Position numbers and translations under genes: made by a program
Source: Psychroflexus sp. MES1-P1E
Lineage (GTDB): Bacteria > Bacteroidota > Bacteroidia > Flavobacteriales > Flavobacteriaceae
DNA length: 64,000 bases
Reading direction: 5' to 3'
Assembly (NCBI RefSeq): GCF_002836055.1
Contig: NZ_PJBS01000351.1
Location: 1 to 64,000, forward strand
Shown: positions 55,515-64,000 of the stretch, one piece after another
How the letters are laid out: the number at the start of each line of letters is the position of its first letter
Numbering within the stretch: the first letter of the stretch is position 1
The notes under the pieces: model-generated
Databases searched by the model: none
What the model was told of the DNA's origin: nothing
Seen by the model: only the letters and a program-made list of their open reading frames with translations

Positions 55515-57362
55515 CTATTCTACGGTTACAGATTTTGCAAGATTCCTAGGTTGATCGACGTTCTTACCAAGCATAACTGCAATATGATAAGAGAAAAGTT
55601 GCAAAGGAATTGTCGTTAGCAAAGGAGTAAGCGCTTCAAGAGTTTCGGGGACCTCTATAACGTGGTCTGCCATGTTCTTCACAGACGTATCCCCTTCAGT
55701 GACTACCGCTATAATTTTACCCTTACGAGATTTAATTTCTTGGATATTACTTACTACCTTTTCATAATGCCCTTTTTTAGTAGCAATAACTACTACAGGC
55801 ATATGTTCATCTATAAGAGCAATCGGGCCATGTTTCATCTCAGCAGCTGGGTAACCTTCTGCATGGATATATGAAATTTCTTTAAGCTTAAGCGCTCCTT
55901 CAAGCGCAACAGGGAAGTTATAACCTCTACCCAAGTATAAGCAATTTTTCGCATTTTTATAAACAGCAGCAACTTCCATGATATGATCGTTGGACAGTAA
56001 AGCTTTCTCTATTTTTGAAGGTATTTGCTCCATTTCATTCAAATACATATGATAATCTGAATTGGAGATTGACCCTTTAGCTTTTCCTAATTTTAGTGCC
56101 ATTAAACTCAAAATCGTAATTTGAGTGGTAAAGGCCTTTGTCGAAGCTACGCCTATTTCTGGACCAGCATGGGTATAAGCACCTGCATGGGTTTCTCTAG
56201 ATATTGAAGATCCTACTACATTACAAACTCCAAAAACAAAAGCTCCATTCTCTTTAGCCAATTTGATGGCCGCCATCGTATCTGCAGTTTCACCACTTTG
56301 GGAAATTGCAATCACAACATCGTCTTTATTGATAACAGGGTTACGATACCTAAATTCTGATGCATATTCAACTTCAAATGGGATTCTAGCCAAGTCTTCA
56401 AAAATATATTCTGAGACCAAGCCGGCATGCCAAGAGGTCCCGCAAGCCACAACTATAATTCGTTTAGCGTTTAAAAATTTTTCTAAGTTATCGTCAACAC
56501 CAGCCATTCTTATAATTCCACGATCTGCAAGCATTCTACCTCTGTAGGTATCTTTTATGGCGCTAGGTTGCTCATAAATTTCCTTCAGCATAAAATGGTC
56601 GTACCCCGCTTTCTCTATTTGATCGAGATTCAATTGAAGCTTTTGAACGTAAGGATCTACTAATGAATCATCCTTGATCTTTCTAACCTTCACCTTCTTT
56701 CCTAATCTCACAACAGCCATTTCACCATCTTCAAGATATATGGCCTTTTTGGTATATTCAATAAATGGGGAAGCGTCGGAAGCTATATAATATTCGTCGT
56801 CACCTACTCCAATAGCTAAAGGGCTACCCAGTCTAGCAACTACAATCTCATTGGATTTGGTTCTGTCAAAAGCAGCTATAGCGTAAGCCCCTATGGTTTG
56901 GTTAAGGGCGATCTGCACTGCTTTACCTAACTTTACTTTCTCATTGATCATGATATCTTCTATCAAATTGACCAACACTTCAGTATCTGTGTCTGATGAA
57001 AATGTATAACCCCTATTTTGCAATTCTGTTTTTAAAGATTCATAATTTTCAATAATTCCATTATGAATAATCGCTATTTTACCTGAATTAGAAAAATGAG
57101 GATGCGAGTTTGCATCATTAGGTTCTCCGTGCGTAGCCCAGCGGGTATGGCCTATTCCAACGGTTCCTTTAAGCTCAATTTCAGAATCACATTTGTGTTG
57201 CAAATCGGCCACTTTACCTTTTGTTTTACAAATGTTAAGGTCATTACCGTCATAAATAGCAATGCCAGCACTGTCATATCCTCTATACTCAAGACGCTTT
57301 AAACCTTTTAATATGATAGGGTAAGCTTGCTCTTTTCCTATATAACCTACAATTCCACACAT
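55515..57362 (-). CDS. glmS: Glucosamine-6-phosphate synthase
   Basis: A 615-residue enzyme making glucosamine 6-phosphate from fructose 6-phosphate and glutamine, the entry to peptidoglycan, LPS and amino-sugar polymers. The N-terminal class II glutaminase domain starts with the nucleophile C2 (MCGIVGYIG), with HTRWATHG; two SIS domains follow (SQSGETADT, GRGYNFPVALEGALKLKEISY). It lies 10 bases after DUF4270 in a unit beginning with the starch-synthase-like gene. Its product could feed the predicted polysaccharide. Confidence 0.97.
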   Translation of the reverse strand: MCGIVGYIGKEQAYPIILKGLKRLEYRGYDSAGIAIYDGNDLNICKTKGKVADLQHKCDSEIELKGTVGIGHTRWATHGEPNDANSHPHFSNSGKIAIIHNGIIENYESLKTELQNRGYTFSSDTDTEVLVNLIEDIMINEKVKLGKAVQIALNQTIGAYAIAAFDRTKSNEIVVARLGSPLAIGVGDDEYYIASDASPFIEYTKKAIYLEDGEMAVVRLGKKVKVRKIKDDSLVDPYVQKLQLNLDQIEKAGYDHFMLKEIYEQPSAIKDTYRGRMLADRGIIRMAGVDDNLEKFLNAKRIIVVACGTSWHAGLVSEYIFEDLARIPFEVEYASEFRYRNPVINKDDVVIAISQSGETADTMAAIKLAKENGAFVFGVCNVVGSSISRETHAGAYTHAGPEIGVASTKAFTTQITILSLMALKLGKAKGSISNSDYHMYLNEMEQIPSKIEKALLSNDHIMEVAAVYKNAKNCLYLGRGYNFPVALEGALKLKEISYIHAEGYPAAEMKHGPIALIDEHMPVVVIATKKGHYEKVVSNIQEIKSRKGKIIAVVTEGDTSVKNMADHVIEVPETLEALTPLLTTIPLQLFSYHIAVMLGKNVDQPRNLAKSVTVE

Positions 57363-57372
57363 AATATAGTAT

Positions 57373-58956
57373 TTAGTTAGTTTCTGTATAAAATATTTTT
57401 AATTTGAGTTTTTTTGCTTCTACAGCAGATTTATTACCATGAATGACAATACCTCTAGGAGTTTCTAACATACTTCTTGGAACAGACTCAAAAGCCTCTG
57501 ATTGAGAATTTCTTGTATTTACCAGATTGGTTTGGTTGACGTTAGAAGAAACGTAAAGACCCAGTCGCACATTGGTTGAGTCGTTATTTAAAACATCGCT
57601 GATATAAGAGGTTAATCTTATTTTATAAAATCGATCTCCATTTTCATCAATATTTAAAGGGCCTAGATGAACTTGTCTGGATATATTAGGATTATCATTA
57701 GCTGTAGGATCTCTTCCATAATCTTCAAGAACTCTTCGATCATCTAAATTTATCAAGAAAACTCTATTAATTCTATTTTTACTAGATGGTGCTACCTCTT
57801 CGTTTAGATAAAGATTCAAGTTAGCCTCATTAATCAACCATCTGTTTTCTCTTAATTGATCTAACTCATCAGACACGCCATTACCATCTGTGTCTGGCCC
57901 TGTAAAAAGTTCGATCACTGCAGAAGAGCCCTCTCCTCCTTTCAAATAAATATTTTCTTCTCCTTCTTCTATGTTTTGGTTAGACAAATCTACATTGAAA
58001 TTGTTATCGTATAAATTCAACTTATTTCCACTAAAATTCAAAGCATACTGGCTAAAAAGGGTGTCAGTTGTGGTCGTTCCGTCCTCTTCTTCAACCTGAG
58101 TTTCATTATTATAGTAAATCGTGATATTCGCATCTGCATTTCCAAGATTGAACATTGACATGGAATATACTGGCTGTTGTTGCTCCGCCTCAATTAAAAA
58201 ACCTCTTAAATAGTTTCTAAACACGTTATTACTAACTAAAAACTGAGAATTAGCAGGAGCTAGTATTTTTTCTTGAAAATACTGTATTGGCATTTGAATA
58301 CGAATCCTTGGAGAAAGATTTAAAGTATCAACAGCATTTGCTTCTATTTTCTCAAAAAGAATAACGCTGCTTGTTAGATCTGATGGCTTTATTACATCTG
58401 AAGTAACCAAAGGCATATTTTCTATATTTGGACTGAATTCATTCTCCTGATCTGAATAGTAAATTTGATTCTCTTCAAACTCTCCATTTTCACCAGGATC
58501 TATATCTCTAAGGAATTGATTGGACTCGTAAATATTGATTTTGAAACTCCCCTCTCCGTAAATAGAATCCAATTCATAAATTCCAGATTCTATCTCTCTA
58601 CTAAAAAAAGGAAGAGTAAACACAACTGAATCTATTGTAGGATTTTCTCCAAAATCAGGTCTTGTTTGTGATAAACTGACTTGTGTAAGAATTTTAGTCT
58701 CTGAAATACCAAACACAGGATCTACGTAACCTCCTAAAAAGTAATCATTAAATCCATTGGTTTGTATCGAAGTATATTTTTCGCTGTAAGCAACTATATT
58801 TTCCAACTCGTAAGGAGGAGGGACTTCTAAACTATTAATAAAGTCTATACCGACTTCTGAATATTCATTTTCACAGGACAATAACAAAACTAGAGCAAAA
58901 ACTGAGGCTAAACTTCTTAAGGTAACTTTATACATAGAATTAATCTTCTTCTTCAT
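57373..58956 (-). CDS. DUF4270 lipoprotein
   Basis: A 527-residue surface or periplasmic lipoprotein of the DUF4270 family, found widely in Bacteroidota next to glmS and a starch-synthase-like gene. The lipobox is LVLLLSCENE. The rest is beta-rich, and NLNLYLNEEV and LYVSSNVNQT lie in conserved regions. Function is not known. It overlaps the upstream gene by 17 bases, so translation is coupled. Confidence 0.88.
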   Translation of the reverse strand: MKKKINSMYKVTLRSLASVFALVLLLSCENEYSEVGIDFINSLEVPPPYELENIVAYSEKYTSIQTNGFNDYFLGGYVDPVFGISETKILTQVSLSQTRPDFGENPTIDSVVFTLPFFSREIESGIYELDSIYGEGSFKINIYESNQFLRDIDPGENGEFEENQIYYSDQENEFSPNIENMPLVTSDVIKPSDLTSSVILFEKIEANAVDTLNLSPRIRIQMPIQYFQEKILAPANSQFLVSNNVFRNYLRGFLIEAEQQQPVYSMSMFNLGNADANITIYYNNETQVEEEDGTTTTDTLFSQYALNFSGNKLNLYDNNFNVDLSNQNIEEGEENIYLKGGEGSSAVIELFTGPDTDGNGVSDELDQLRENRWLINEANLNLYLNEEVAPSSKNRINRVFLINLDDRRVLEDYGRDPTANDNPNISRQVHLGPLNIDENGDRFYKIRLTSYISDVLNNDSTNVRLGLYVSSNVNQTNLVNTRNSQSEAFESVPRSMLETPRGIVIHGNKSAVEAKKLKLKIFYTETN

Positions 58957-59761
58957 TTAAAATATCTTTCAAGTAGTAGGTTTGATAGGCATTTGACATT
59001 TCTTCTCGTTTTATGTAAGGCAAAGTAGGAAGATCTAGCTTTTCGATATACGCCTTTAAATCTTCTGAAATTTCCTCGCTTCCAATCACCAAACCATCAG
59101 AGTTGTCTATTGCAACTTTTAGTATATTGCTGTAAGTTGGATTATCCAAATGAGCAATAGCATCATCTTCTATTCCATCAAACAAAACTTTCTTTTTCAT
59201 ATCTTCATCTAACGCACCATCAAAGCTTTGATTGTATATAGACGTCACAATTTTAGATTCAGAAAATAAAGGCTCATTTCCATAATAATGCCTCAAATAC
59301 ATAGGAAGTAAAGAAGACATCCAACCATGAACGTGAATAATATCTGGAGACCAGTTCAATTTCTTTACGGTTTCTATAACCCCTTTTGCAAAGAAAATTG
59401 CACGCTCATCATTATCTTCAAATAACTCACCATCTTCATCAGAAAACGTAGCTTTCCTCTTGAAGTAGTCTTCATTATCGATAAAATAAACTTGCATTCT
59501 CTCTTTTGGGATAGAAGCCACCTTTATAATTAGGGGCATATCTAAATCATTGATTACCAAATTCATTCCAGACAAACGGATGACCTCATGAAGCTGATGC
59601 CTCCTCTCATTGATATTACCAAACCTTGGCATAAAAATACGCGTTTGACCACCAGCGGCGTTTATCAATTTTGGAGCTTCAAAAGCAGTTGAAGAAATAT
59701 CGTTTTCTGGCAAGTAAGGCACAACCTCGGATGAAACGTATAAAATGCGTTTATCTTTCAT
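58940..59761 (-). CDS. Starch/glycogen-synthase-like protein, GT5 N-terminal domain only
   Basis: A 273-residue protein matching the N-terminal half of GT5 glycogen synthases (RILYVSSEVVPYLPEN, PRFGNINERRHQLHEVIR, DIIHVHGWMSSLLPMYL). The C-terminal half with the donor site is absent, so it is unlikely to be a normal glycogen synthase. This short form is usual in Flavobacteria, where it sits before DUF4270 and glmS. Its first residue is 109 bases from divergent panC. Confidence 0.85.
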   Translation of the reverse strand: MKDKRILYVSSEVVPYLPENDISSTAFEAPKLINAAGGQTRIFMPRFGNINERRHQLHEVIRLSGMNLVINDLDMPLIIKVASIPKERMQVYFIDNEDYFKRKATFSDEDGELFEDNDERAIFFAKGVIETVKKLNWSPDIIHVHGWMSSLLPMYLRHYYGNEPLFSESKIVTSIYNQSFDGALDEDMKKKVLFDGIEDDAIAHLDNPTYSNILKVAIDNSDGLVIGSEEISEDLKAYIEKLDLPTLPYIKREEMSNAYQTYYLKDILNEEED

Positions 59762-59798
59762 AAAATATTTACATTATGGATTAATGTCAAAAAGTTGA

Positions 59799-59806
59799 CA
59801 AATTTA
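59799..59806 (-). promoter_or_regulatory. Possible -7 box before the GT5-like operon
   Basis: On the minus strand TAAATTTG fits TAnnTTTG exactly, 38 bases before the start at 59761. No clear -33 element accompanies it. Confidence 0.4.
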
Positions 59807-59870
59807 CAAAAATTTATGTGGATTCCCGTTAAAATATTAATATTGCAAATCCTAAACAGATACACTACTT

Positions 59871-60713
59871 GTGGTTATAAAATCAAAAGAATCCCTTCAT
59901 AAAACTTTGGAGATTCGTAAAAATAAAAAAAAGACTATTGGGCTAGTACCAACAATGGGGGCTCTTCACGAGGGGCACCTTGCCCTCATCGACTTTGCTT
60001 ATAAATTTTGTGATGTCGTCGTCGTTAGTATTTTTGTAAATCCAACGCAATTCAATAACACCTCAGATTTGGAAAAATACCCTAGACATGTAGAAAAAGA
60101 TGCTGCCTTCTTAAAAAAACACAACTCTAAAACTCTAGTTTTCACTCCAAATGTAGAAGAGGTGTATACAGATGGCCTTAAATCTGAGTCCTATAACTTT
60201 GGCAGCATTGTGGACCATATGGAAGGTGAGTTTAGAGCTGGTCATTTTGATGGTGTTGGTAGTGTCTTAAAAAGATTATTCGCTATTGTTAGCCCAGACA
60301 AAGCCTTTTTTGGTGAAAAAGACTATCAACAGCTCATAGCAGTCAAAACACTGGTAAACATCACCAGGCAGAAAGTCGAGGTTATAGGATGCCCAACACA
60401 TAGAAACGAATTTGGTCTTGCACAAAGTTCTCGAAACTTCAGGCTTAGCGACACTCAGCTTAAAGAGGGTGAATTGATTTTTGAAGCTTTATCTCAAGCA
60501 AAAAGTATGTTTGATGATTACAGTATTCCAGACATTGAAAGAGAAGTCAATAAGAAGTTTCAACAAAGTACACTGAAGCTGGAGTACTTTTCGATTGTAA
60601 AAACAAAAGACCTTATCCCAACAACAACCAAAGAACCAAAAGAAGCCTACAGAGGATTTATAGCCGCATTCCTTGGCGATGTAAGACTAATAGATAATAT
60701 GGCTCTTAACTAA
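59871..60713 (+). CDS. panC: Pantothenate synthetase
   Basis: A 280-residue enzyme joining pantoate and beta-alanine to make vitamin B5. It has [16 protein letters not shown] (HIGH-like), [16 protein letters not shown] and SSRN (AQSSRNFRL). The start is GTG at 59871. panD follows after 7 bases, so the two last pantothenate steps are together. Confidence 0.96.
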   Translation: MVIKSKESLHKTLEIRKNKKKTIGLVPTMGALHEGHLALIDFAYKFCDVVVVSIFVNPTQFNNTSDLEKYPRHVEKDAAFLKKHNSKTLVFTPNVEEVYTDGLKSESYNFGSIVDHMEGEFRAGHFDGVGSVLKRLFAIVSPDKAFFGEKDYQQLIAVKTLVNITRQKVEVIGCPTHRNEFGLAQSSRNFRLSDTQLKEGELIFEALSQAKSMFDDYSIPDIEREVNKKFQQSTLKLEYFSIVKTKDLIPTTTKEPKEAYRGFIAAFLGDVRLIDNMALN

Positions 60714-60720
60714 TTTTAAC

Positions 60721-61068
60721 ATGCAAATACACCTCATTAAATCTAAAATACACCGAGTGACTGTCACTGGTGCAAACCTCAATTATATTGGGAGTATCAC
60801 TATAGATGAAGATCTTATGGATGCTGCTAACCTAGTAGAAGGAGAAAAAATACAAGTTGTTAATAATTCTAATGGCGAACGACTTGAAACCTATGCAATA
60901 CCTGGTGAAAGAGGAAGTGGTGAAATCACCTTAAATGGTGCTGCTGCTAGAAAAGTATCGCCTGGAGATATTCTTATCTTGATGGCTTATGCAATAATGA
61001 CTCCGGAAGAAGCGAAAACATTTCAACCAAAGTTAGTTTTCCCTAATGAGAAGAATCTATTGAAATAA
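60721..61068 (+). CDS. panD: Aspartate 1-decarboxylase
   Basis: A 115-residue proenzyme that decarboxylates aspartate to beta-alanine for panC. It cleaves itself between G24 and S25 (NYIGSITID), forming the pyruvoyl cofactor. [17 protein letters not shown] is the conserved core. It is 5 bases before the membrane protein gene. Confidence 0.96.
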   Translation: MQIHLIKSKIHRVTVTGANLNYIGSITIDEDLMDAANLVEGEKIQVVNNSNGERLETYAIPGERGSGEITLNGAAARKVSPGDILILMAYAIMTPEEAKTFQPKLVFPNEKNLLK

Positions 61069-61073
61069 CCTTT

Positions 61074-62036
61074 ATGAAAAAAGCCATAAAAAAATGGGTA
61101 AGAACACTTGGCCCAATGGCATTAGGCCTATTTCTTGTATGGTTTTCCTTGTCTAAATTTTCCTCGGAAGAACTCGGTCAATTGTGGTTTAATATTCGAA
61201 ATGTAGATATCACATGGGTTGGTTTATCCTTCGTTATGGGTATTGCCTCTCATTTGTCTAGGGCATATCGCTGGAGGTTTCTACTAGAACCTGTTCAAAT
61301 CTTTCCAAAGTTTTACACTTGTTTCCTGTCCTTAATGCTAGGGTATTTGGCTAATTTAGGCATCCCCAGGTCTGGAGAAGTTTTAAGAGGCGCTACTTTA
61401 GCTTCTTATGAACAAGTAAAGTTCGAAAAAACCTTCGGGACAATCATTACCGAAAGGCTCGTGGACCTCATCATGCTGCTTTCTATTGTAGGAATAGCCT
61501 CCCTCTCTCAAAGTGATAAAATTTTTGGTTTTTTTAAAAACCAAAATATAAATCCTTTTTTTGGAGGAATTATTATTGTTTCTATGATTTTGATGCTTGT
61601 CATCGGCTTTAGAATTATAAAAAATAGCGGAAATACCTTAGTCCAAAAAGTCAAAAGTTTCATTGAAGAGCTCTTTAAAGGAATGAAAAGTGTGTTTTCA
61701 ATGAAGAAAAAAAAGCAGTTTTTACTGCATACGTTTTTTATCTGGGGACTCTATTTAGGTATGTTTTACGTCTTAAAATTCGCATTCCCAGATACACAGG
61801 ATTTAGGATTACAGGCCACTTTAGTCGCCTTTATCTTTGGAGCCTTTGCAATGTCTATCACCAATGGAGGCATAGGCTTGTATCCTATCGCCATAGGTAT
61901 AGCGTTCAATACTTTTGGTGTTTCCAACGCCACAGGAGAAGCCTTTGGATGGGTGATGTGGGGAACACAAACTGCGCTAGTGATTGTCTTGGGAGGGCTT
62001 TCCTTCATAATTTTACCCCTATTAAATAGACGATAA
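61074..62036 (+). CDS. YbhN/LPG-synthase-type membrane protein
   Basis: A 320-residue protein with about eight helices of the lysylphosphatidylglycerol-synthase TM family (UPF0104/YbhN). Motifs: SHLSRAYRWRFLLEP, GYLANLGIPRSGEVLRG, ITERLVDLIMLL and the late NGGIGLYPIAI. It lacks the cytosolic aminoacyl-transfer domain of MprF, so it would at most move lipids or sugars. It follows panD after 5 bases. Confidence 0.82.
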   Translation: MKKAIKKWVRTLGPMALGLFLVWFSLSKFSSEELGQLWFNIRNVDITWVGLSFVMGIASHLSRAYRWRFLLEPVQIFPKFYTCFLSLMLGYLANLGIPRSGEVLRGATLASYEQVKFEKTFGTIITERLVDLIMLLSIVGIASLSQSDKIFGFFKNQNINPFFGGIIIVSMILMLVIGFRIIKNSGNTLVQKVKSFIEELFKGMKSVFSMKKKKQFLLHTFFIWGLYLGMFYVLKFAFPDTQDLGLQATLVAFIFGAFAMSITNGGIGLYPIAIGIAFNTFGVSNATGEAFGWVMWGTQTALVIVLGGLSFIILPLLNRR

Positions 62037-62068
62037 TTTTAGTACATTTGTGATTTAAACCAAGACTT

Positions 62069-63214
62069 ATGAGGTTAATTTCAATTCTATTAATTTGCTT
62101 TTTATTAAAACCCTCTAAAGTTGTTTCGCAAACTGAATACATAGATGTAAATTCATCTATTTTGAAGGAGTCTCGACAAATCAAACTTCAATTACCCAGA
62201 AATTATAACGCAAGTGAAAAAGAATATCCTATTCTTATCGTCTTGGATGGTGATTATTTATTTGAACCCTTTGCAGGCAATGTTGACTATTTGAGTTATT
62301 GGGGAATCATTCCAGAAGCCATTGTTGTAGGAATCAATCAAGTTGGACACCGTCGTAAAGATGGACTTCTAGACGAAGTTGAAGAGTTGCCCACATCCAC
62401 AGGAGCAGATTTCTATGAATTTATTAGTTTAGAAGTTTTAAAATATCTAGACGACAACTACAGAACTACTCCATTTACTATCATTGCAGGCATGGACTAT
62501 ATGGCCAACTTTTCAAACTTTTTCCTTCTTAAACAAAACCCTCTTTTCAGCGGTTATATAAACTTCAGTCCAGACTTTACCCCATTATTACCTAAACGGC
62601 TTAAAAGAAAATTAGATAAAATTGACAATAAGATTTGGTACTACCTAGCCACTTCAGAAAACGATATCCCTGAATTAAAAAACAAAATTAACACCGTGGA
62701 TTCCTACTTATCAATTTGTAACAATCCTAACGTCAATTATCGCTTTGAAATTTTTAAAAATAAAGATCATTTTAGCTTTGTAGCAGATGCGATTCCAAAA
62801 GCCCTAAACTCTATTTTCGAAGCCTATGGACCAATCTCTGACTTAGAATACCAATCTAAATTGCTAACATCTTCATCTCCTTCAAATTACTTAGAAGACA
62901 GATATTTTACAATCCAAGAACTATATGCTTTAGAGACCCCAATAAGAATTGTTGATTTTCTTAAAACAGCAGATGCTATAGAGGAAAAAGAACTGTGGGA
63001 TGATTACCAAAACTTGAGTAGGCTAGCCAAAAGAGAAGTTTCTGATACTGTTTTATACCACTACTTTCAAGGGCGTTATTTTGAAAAATCTGGCCAGCCA
63101 AAAAGAGCTATCAAGGAGTATCAAGGGGCTTATGGCCTAGAAAGTGCTGGATACCTAGACAGTGATGTTCTGCTAGGAAAAGCAGATGCACTCATACAAA
63201 CATTTGGATATTAG
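62069..63214 (+). CDS. Esterase-like alpha/beta hydrolase, nucleophile missing
   Basis: A 381-residue exported protein with a signal peptide (1-20) and an esterase D/IroE-like alpha/beta domain (about 25-270; YPILIVLDGDYLFEPFAGN, VVGINQVGHRRKD). The position of the nucleophile elbow, normally G-H-S-x-G-G, reads AGMDYMAN, so the catalytic serine is replaced. A helical C-terminal part (about 275-381) looks TPR-like. It may bind rather than cut its ligand. It ends 4 bases before radA. Confidence 0.8.
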   Translation: MRLISILLICFLLKPSKVVSQTEYIDVNSSILKESRQIKLQLPRNYNASEKEYPILIVLDGDYLFEPFAGNVDYLSYWGIIPEAIVVGINQVGHRRKDGLLDEVEELPTSTGADFYEFISLEVLKYLDDNYRTTPFTIIAGMDYMANFSNFFLLKQNPLFSGYINFSPDFTPLLPKRLKRKLDKIDNKIWYYLATSENDIPELKNKINTVDSYLSICNNPNVNYRFEIFKNKDHFSFVADAIPKALNSIFEAYGPISDLEYQSKLLTSSSPSNYLEDRYFTIQELYALETPIRIVDFLKTADAIEEKELWDDYQNLSRLAKREVSDTVLYHYFQGRYFEKSGQPKRAIKEYQGAYGLESAGYLDSDVLLGKADALIQTFGY

Positions 63215-63218
63215 TTTT

Positions 63219-64000
63219 ATGGCAAAAACCAAAACCACCTATTTATGTCAAACCTGCGGGGCTCAATATGCCAGATGGCAAGGACAGTGTAATGCCTGCA
63301 AAGAGTGGAATACGCTAGTAGAAGAAGTGATAGAAAAGAAACCTGAGAAAACCTGGAAATCCTTCACCTCCAGTACCCCAAAAAGGATTTCGAAACCACA
63401 ACGCATCAATGATATCAAGATTGGAAAAGAAATAAGAATTCCGACTTCCAATCAAGAATTCAATAGGGTTTTAGGAGGGGGAATAGTCCCTGGCAGCATC
63501 ACTTTACTAGGAGGTGAACCCGGCGTTGGTAAAAGTACATTATTGCTCCAGCTATCCTTGAGCTTCAAACAAAAAGTCCTCTATGTTTCGGGGGAAGAAA
63601 GTCAACAGCAGATTAAAATGCGTGCAGAACGAATCGATAAACAGGAGTCCAACTGCTTTATTCTTTCTGAGACCAAAACCCAACATATTTTCTCACAAAT
63701 AGAAGCTTTAGAGCCAGAAATTTTAATCATAGATTCTATACAAACCCTACATACAGATTACGCGGAAAGCTCCCCAGGGACTGTATCTCAAATAAGAGAA
63801 TGTACCGCCGAACTTATAAAGTACGCCAAAGAAACCAATGTCCCCGTCATTTTGATAGGACATATCAATAAGGAAGGGAGTATTGCAGGACCCAAGGTTT
63901 TAGAACATATGGTAGACACTGTGCTTCAATTTGAGGGAGACAAAAACTACGCCTACAGAATTCTAAGAGCTCACAAAAATCGGTTTGGCTCCACCCACGA
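63219..64000 (+). CDS. radA: DNA repair protein RadA, cut by window edge
   Basis: The first ~260 residues of RadA, a RecA-like helicase that processes recombination intermediates. The four-cysteine zinc finger (C10, C13, C24, C27), Walker A GGEPGVGKS (98-106), and the KNRFG motif near the right edge are visible. The C-terminal Lon-like part lies beyond the window. Confidence 0.95.
   Translation, partial: MAKTKTTYLCQTCGAQYARWQGQCNACKEWNTLVEEVIEKKPEKTWKSFTSSTPKRISKPQRINDIKIGKEIRIPTSNQEFNRVLGGGIVPGSITLLGGEPGVGKSTLLLQLSLSFKQKVLYVSGEESQQQIKMRAERIDKQESNCFILSETKTQHIFSQIEALEPEILIIDSIQTLHTDYAESSPGTVSQIRECTAELIKYAKETNVPVILIGHINKEGSIAGPKVLEHMVDTVLQFEGDKNYAYRILRAHKNRFGSTH

Overview
The window is AT-rich and reads as a chromosome segment of a marine, probably cold-adapted member of Flavobacteriaceae (Bacteroidota). 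Evidence for this: a PorP/SprF protein and T9SS C-terminal sorting domains, a DUF4270 lipoprotein, atpD-atpC separated from the rest of the ATP synthase genes, -7 boxes of the TAnnTTTG type, and a secreted DUF3494 ice-binding protein. Several decayed genes and dead IS3-family elements point to a genome that has accumulated insertions and pseudogenes. A sea-ice genus such as Psychroflexus would fit, but the species is a guess.

Layout. 1-1990: a twice-frameshifted alpha/beta hydrolase and empty DNA. 1994-11855: a two-component signalling island with a lone receiver, a four-PAS/GAF histidine kinase, an Hpt protein, a LytTR response regulator, a receiver-kinase hybrid, a kinase with a heptad-repeat coiled coil, and a GAF kinase. 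12595-15813: a 1072-residue ice-binding protein exported by T9SS. 15893-16842: a dead IS3 orfB between two copies of a ~185-bp repeat. 17025-29268: a locus that I infer makes and exports a surface polysaccharide. It has a TPR/beta-barrel protein, a STAS protein, a Wzx/PelG-like flippase, a GT4, a membrane-anchored GH5-like hydrolase, an Ig-like exported protein, a GT-C-like membrane protein, and a receiver domain fused to a GT2 glycosyltransferase. 29430-29977: an IS3 orfA relic and tRNA-Leu. 30110-43059: mostly housekeeping (prs, rplY, pth, ribF, hflX), with a gamma-carboxylase-like membrane protein, an M28 peptidase and a PorP/SprF-OmpA-CTD group. 43069-48361: a second signalling group (receiver, GAF kinase, and a multi-PAS sensor without kinase that is split in two). 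48527-49937: two pseudogenes. 49940-64000: conserved metabolism (YyaL-like protein, CoA-transferase, atpDC, glmS, starch-synthase-like protein, panC, panD, radA).

The main discovery candidate is regulatory. Five intergenic regions carry the same pair of direct 9-bp half-sites (consensus about TTC[AG]TC[TG]A plus one base), always 21 bp apart, in the same orientation, and 60-116 bp before a start codon. Two precede signalling genes (lone receiver, GAF kinase). Three precede polysaccharide genes (STAS-flippase, GT4, receiver-GT2). This geometry is what LytTR regulators bind, and a LytTR regulator is encoded between them at 5898-6596. I therefore propose one circuit: sensor kinases feed a phosphorelay (kinase, receiver, Hpt, LytTR) that switches on the polysaccharide genes, while the receiver fused to GT2 and the STAS protein would control the machinery after translation. 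The sites are seen directly in the sequence; the circuit is inference.
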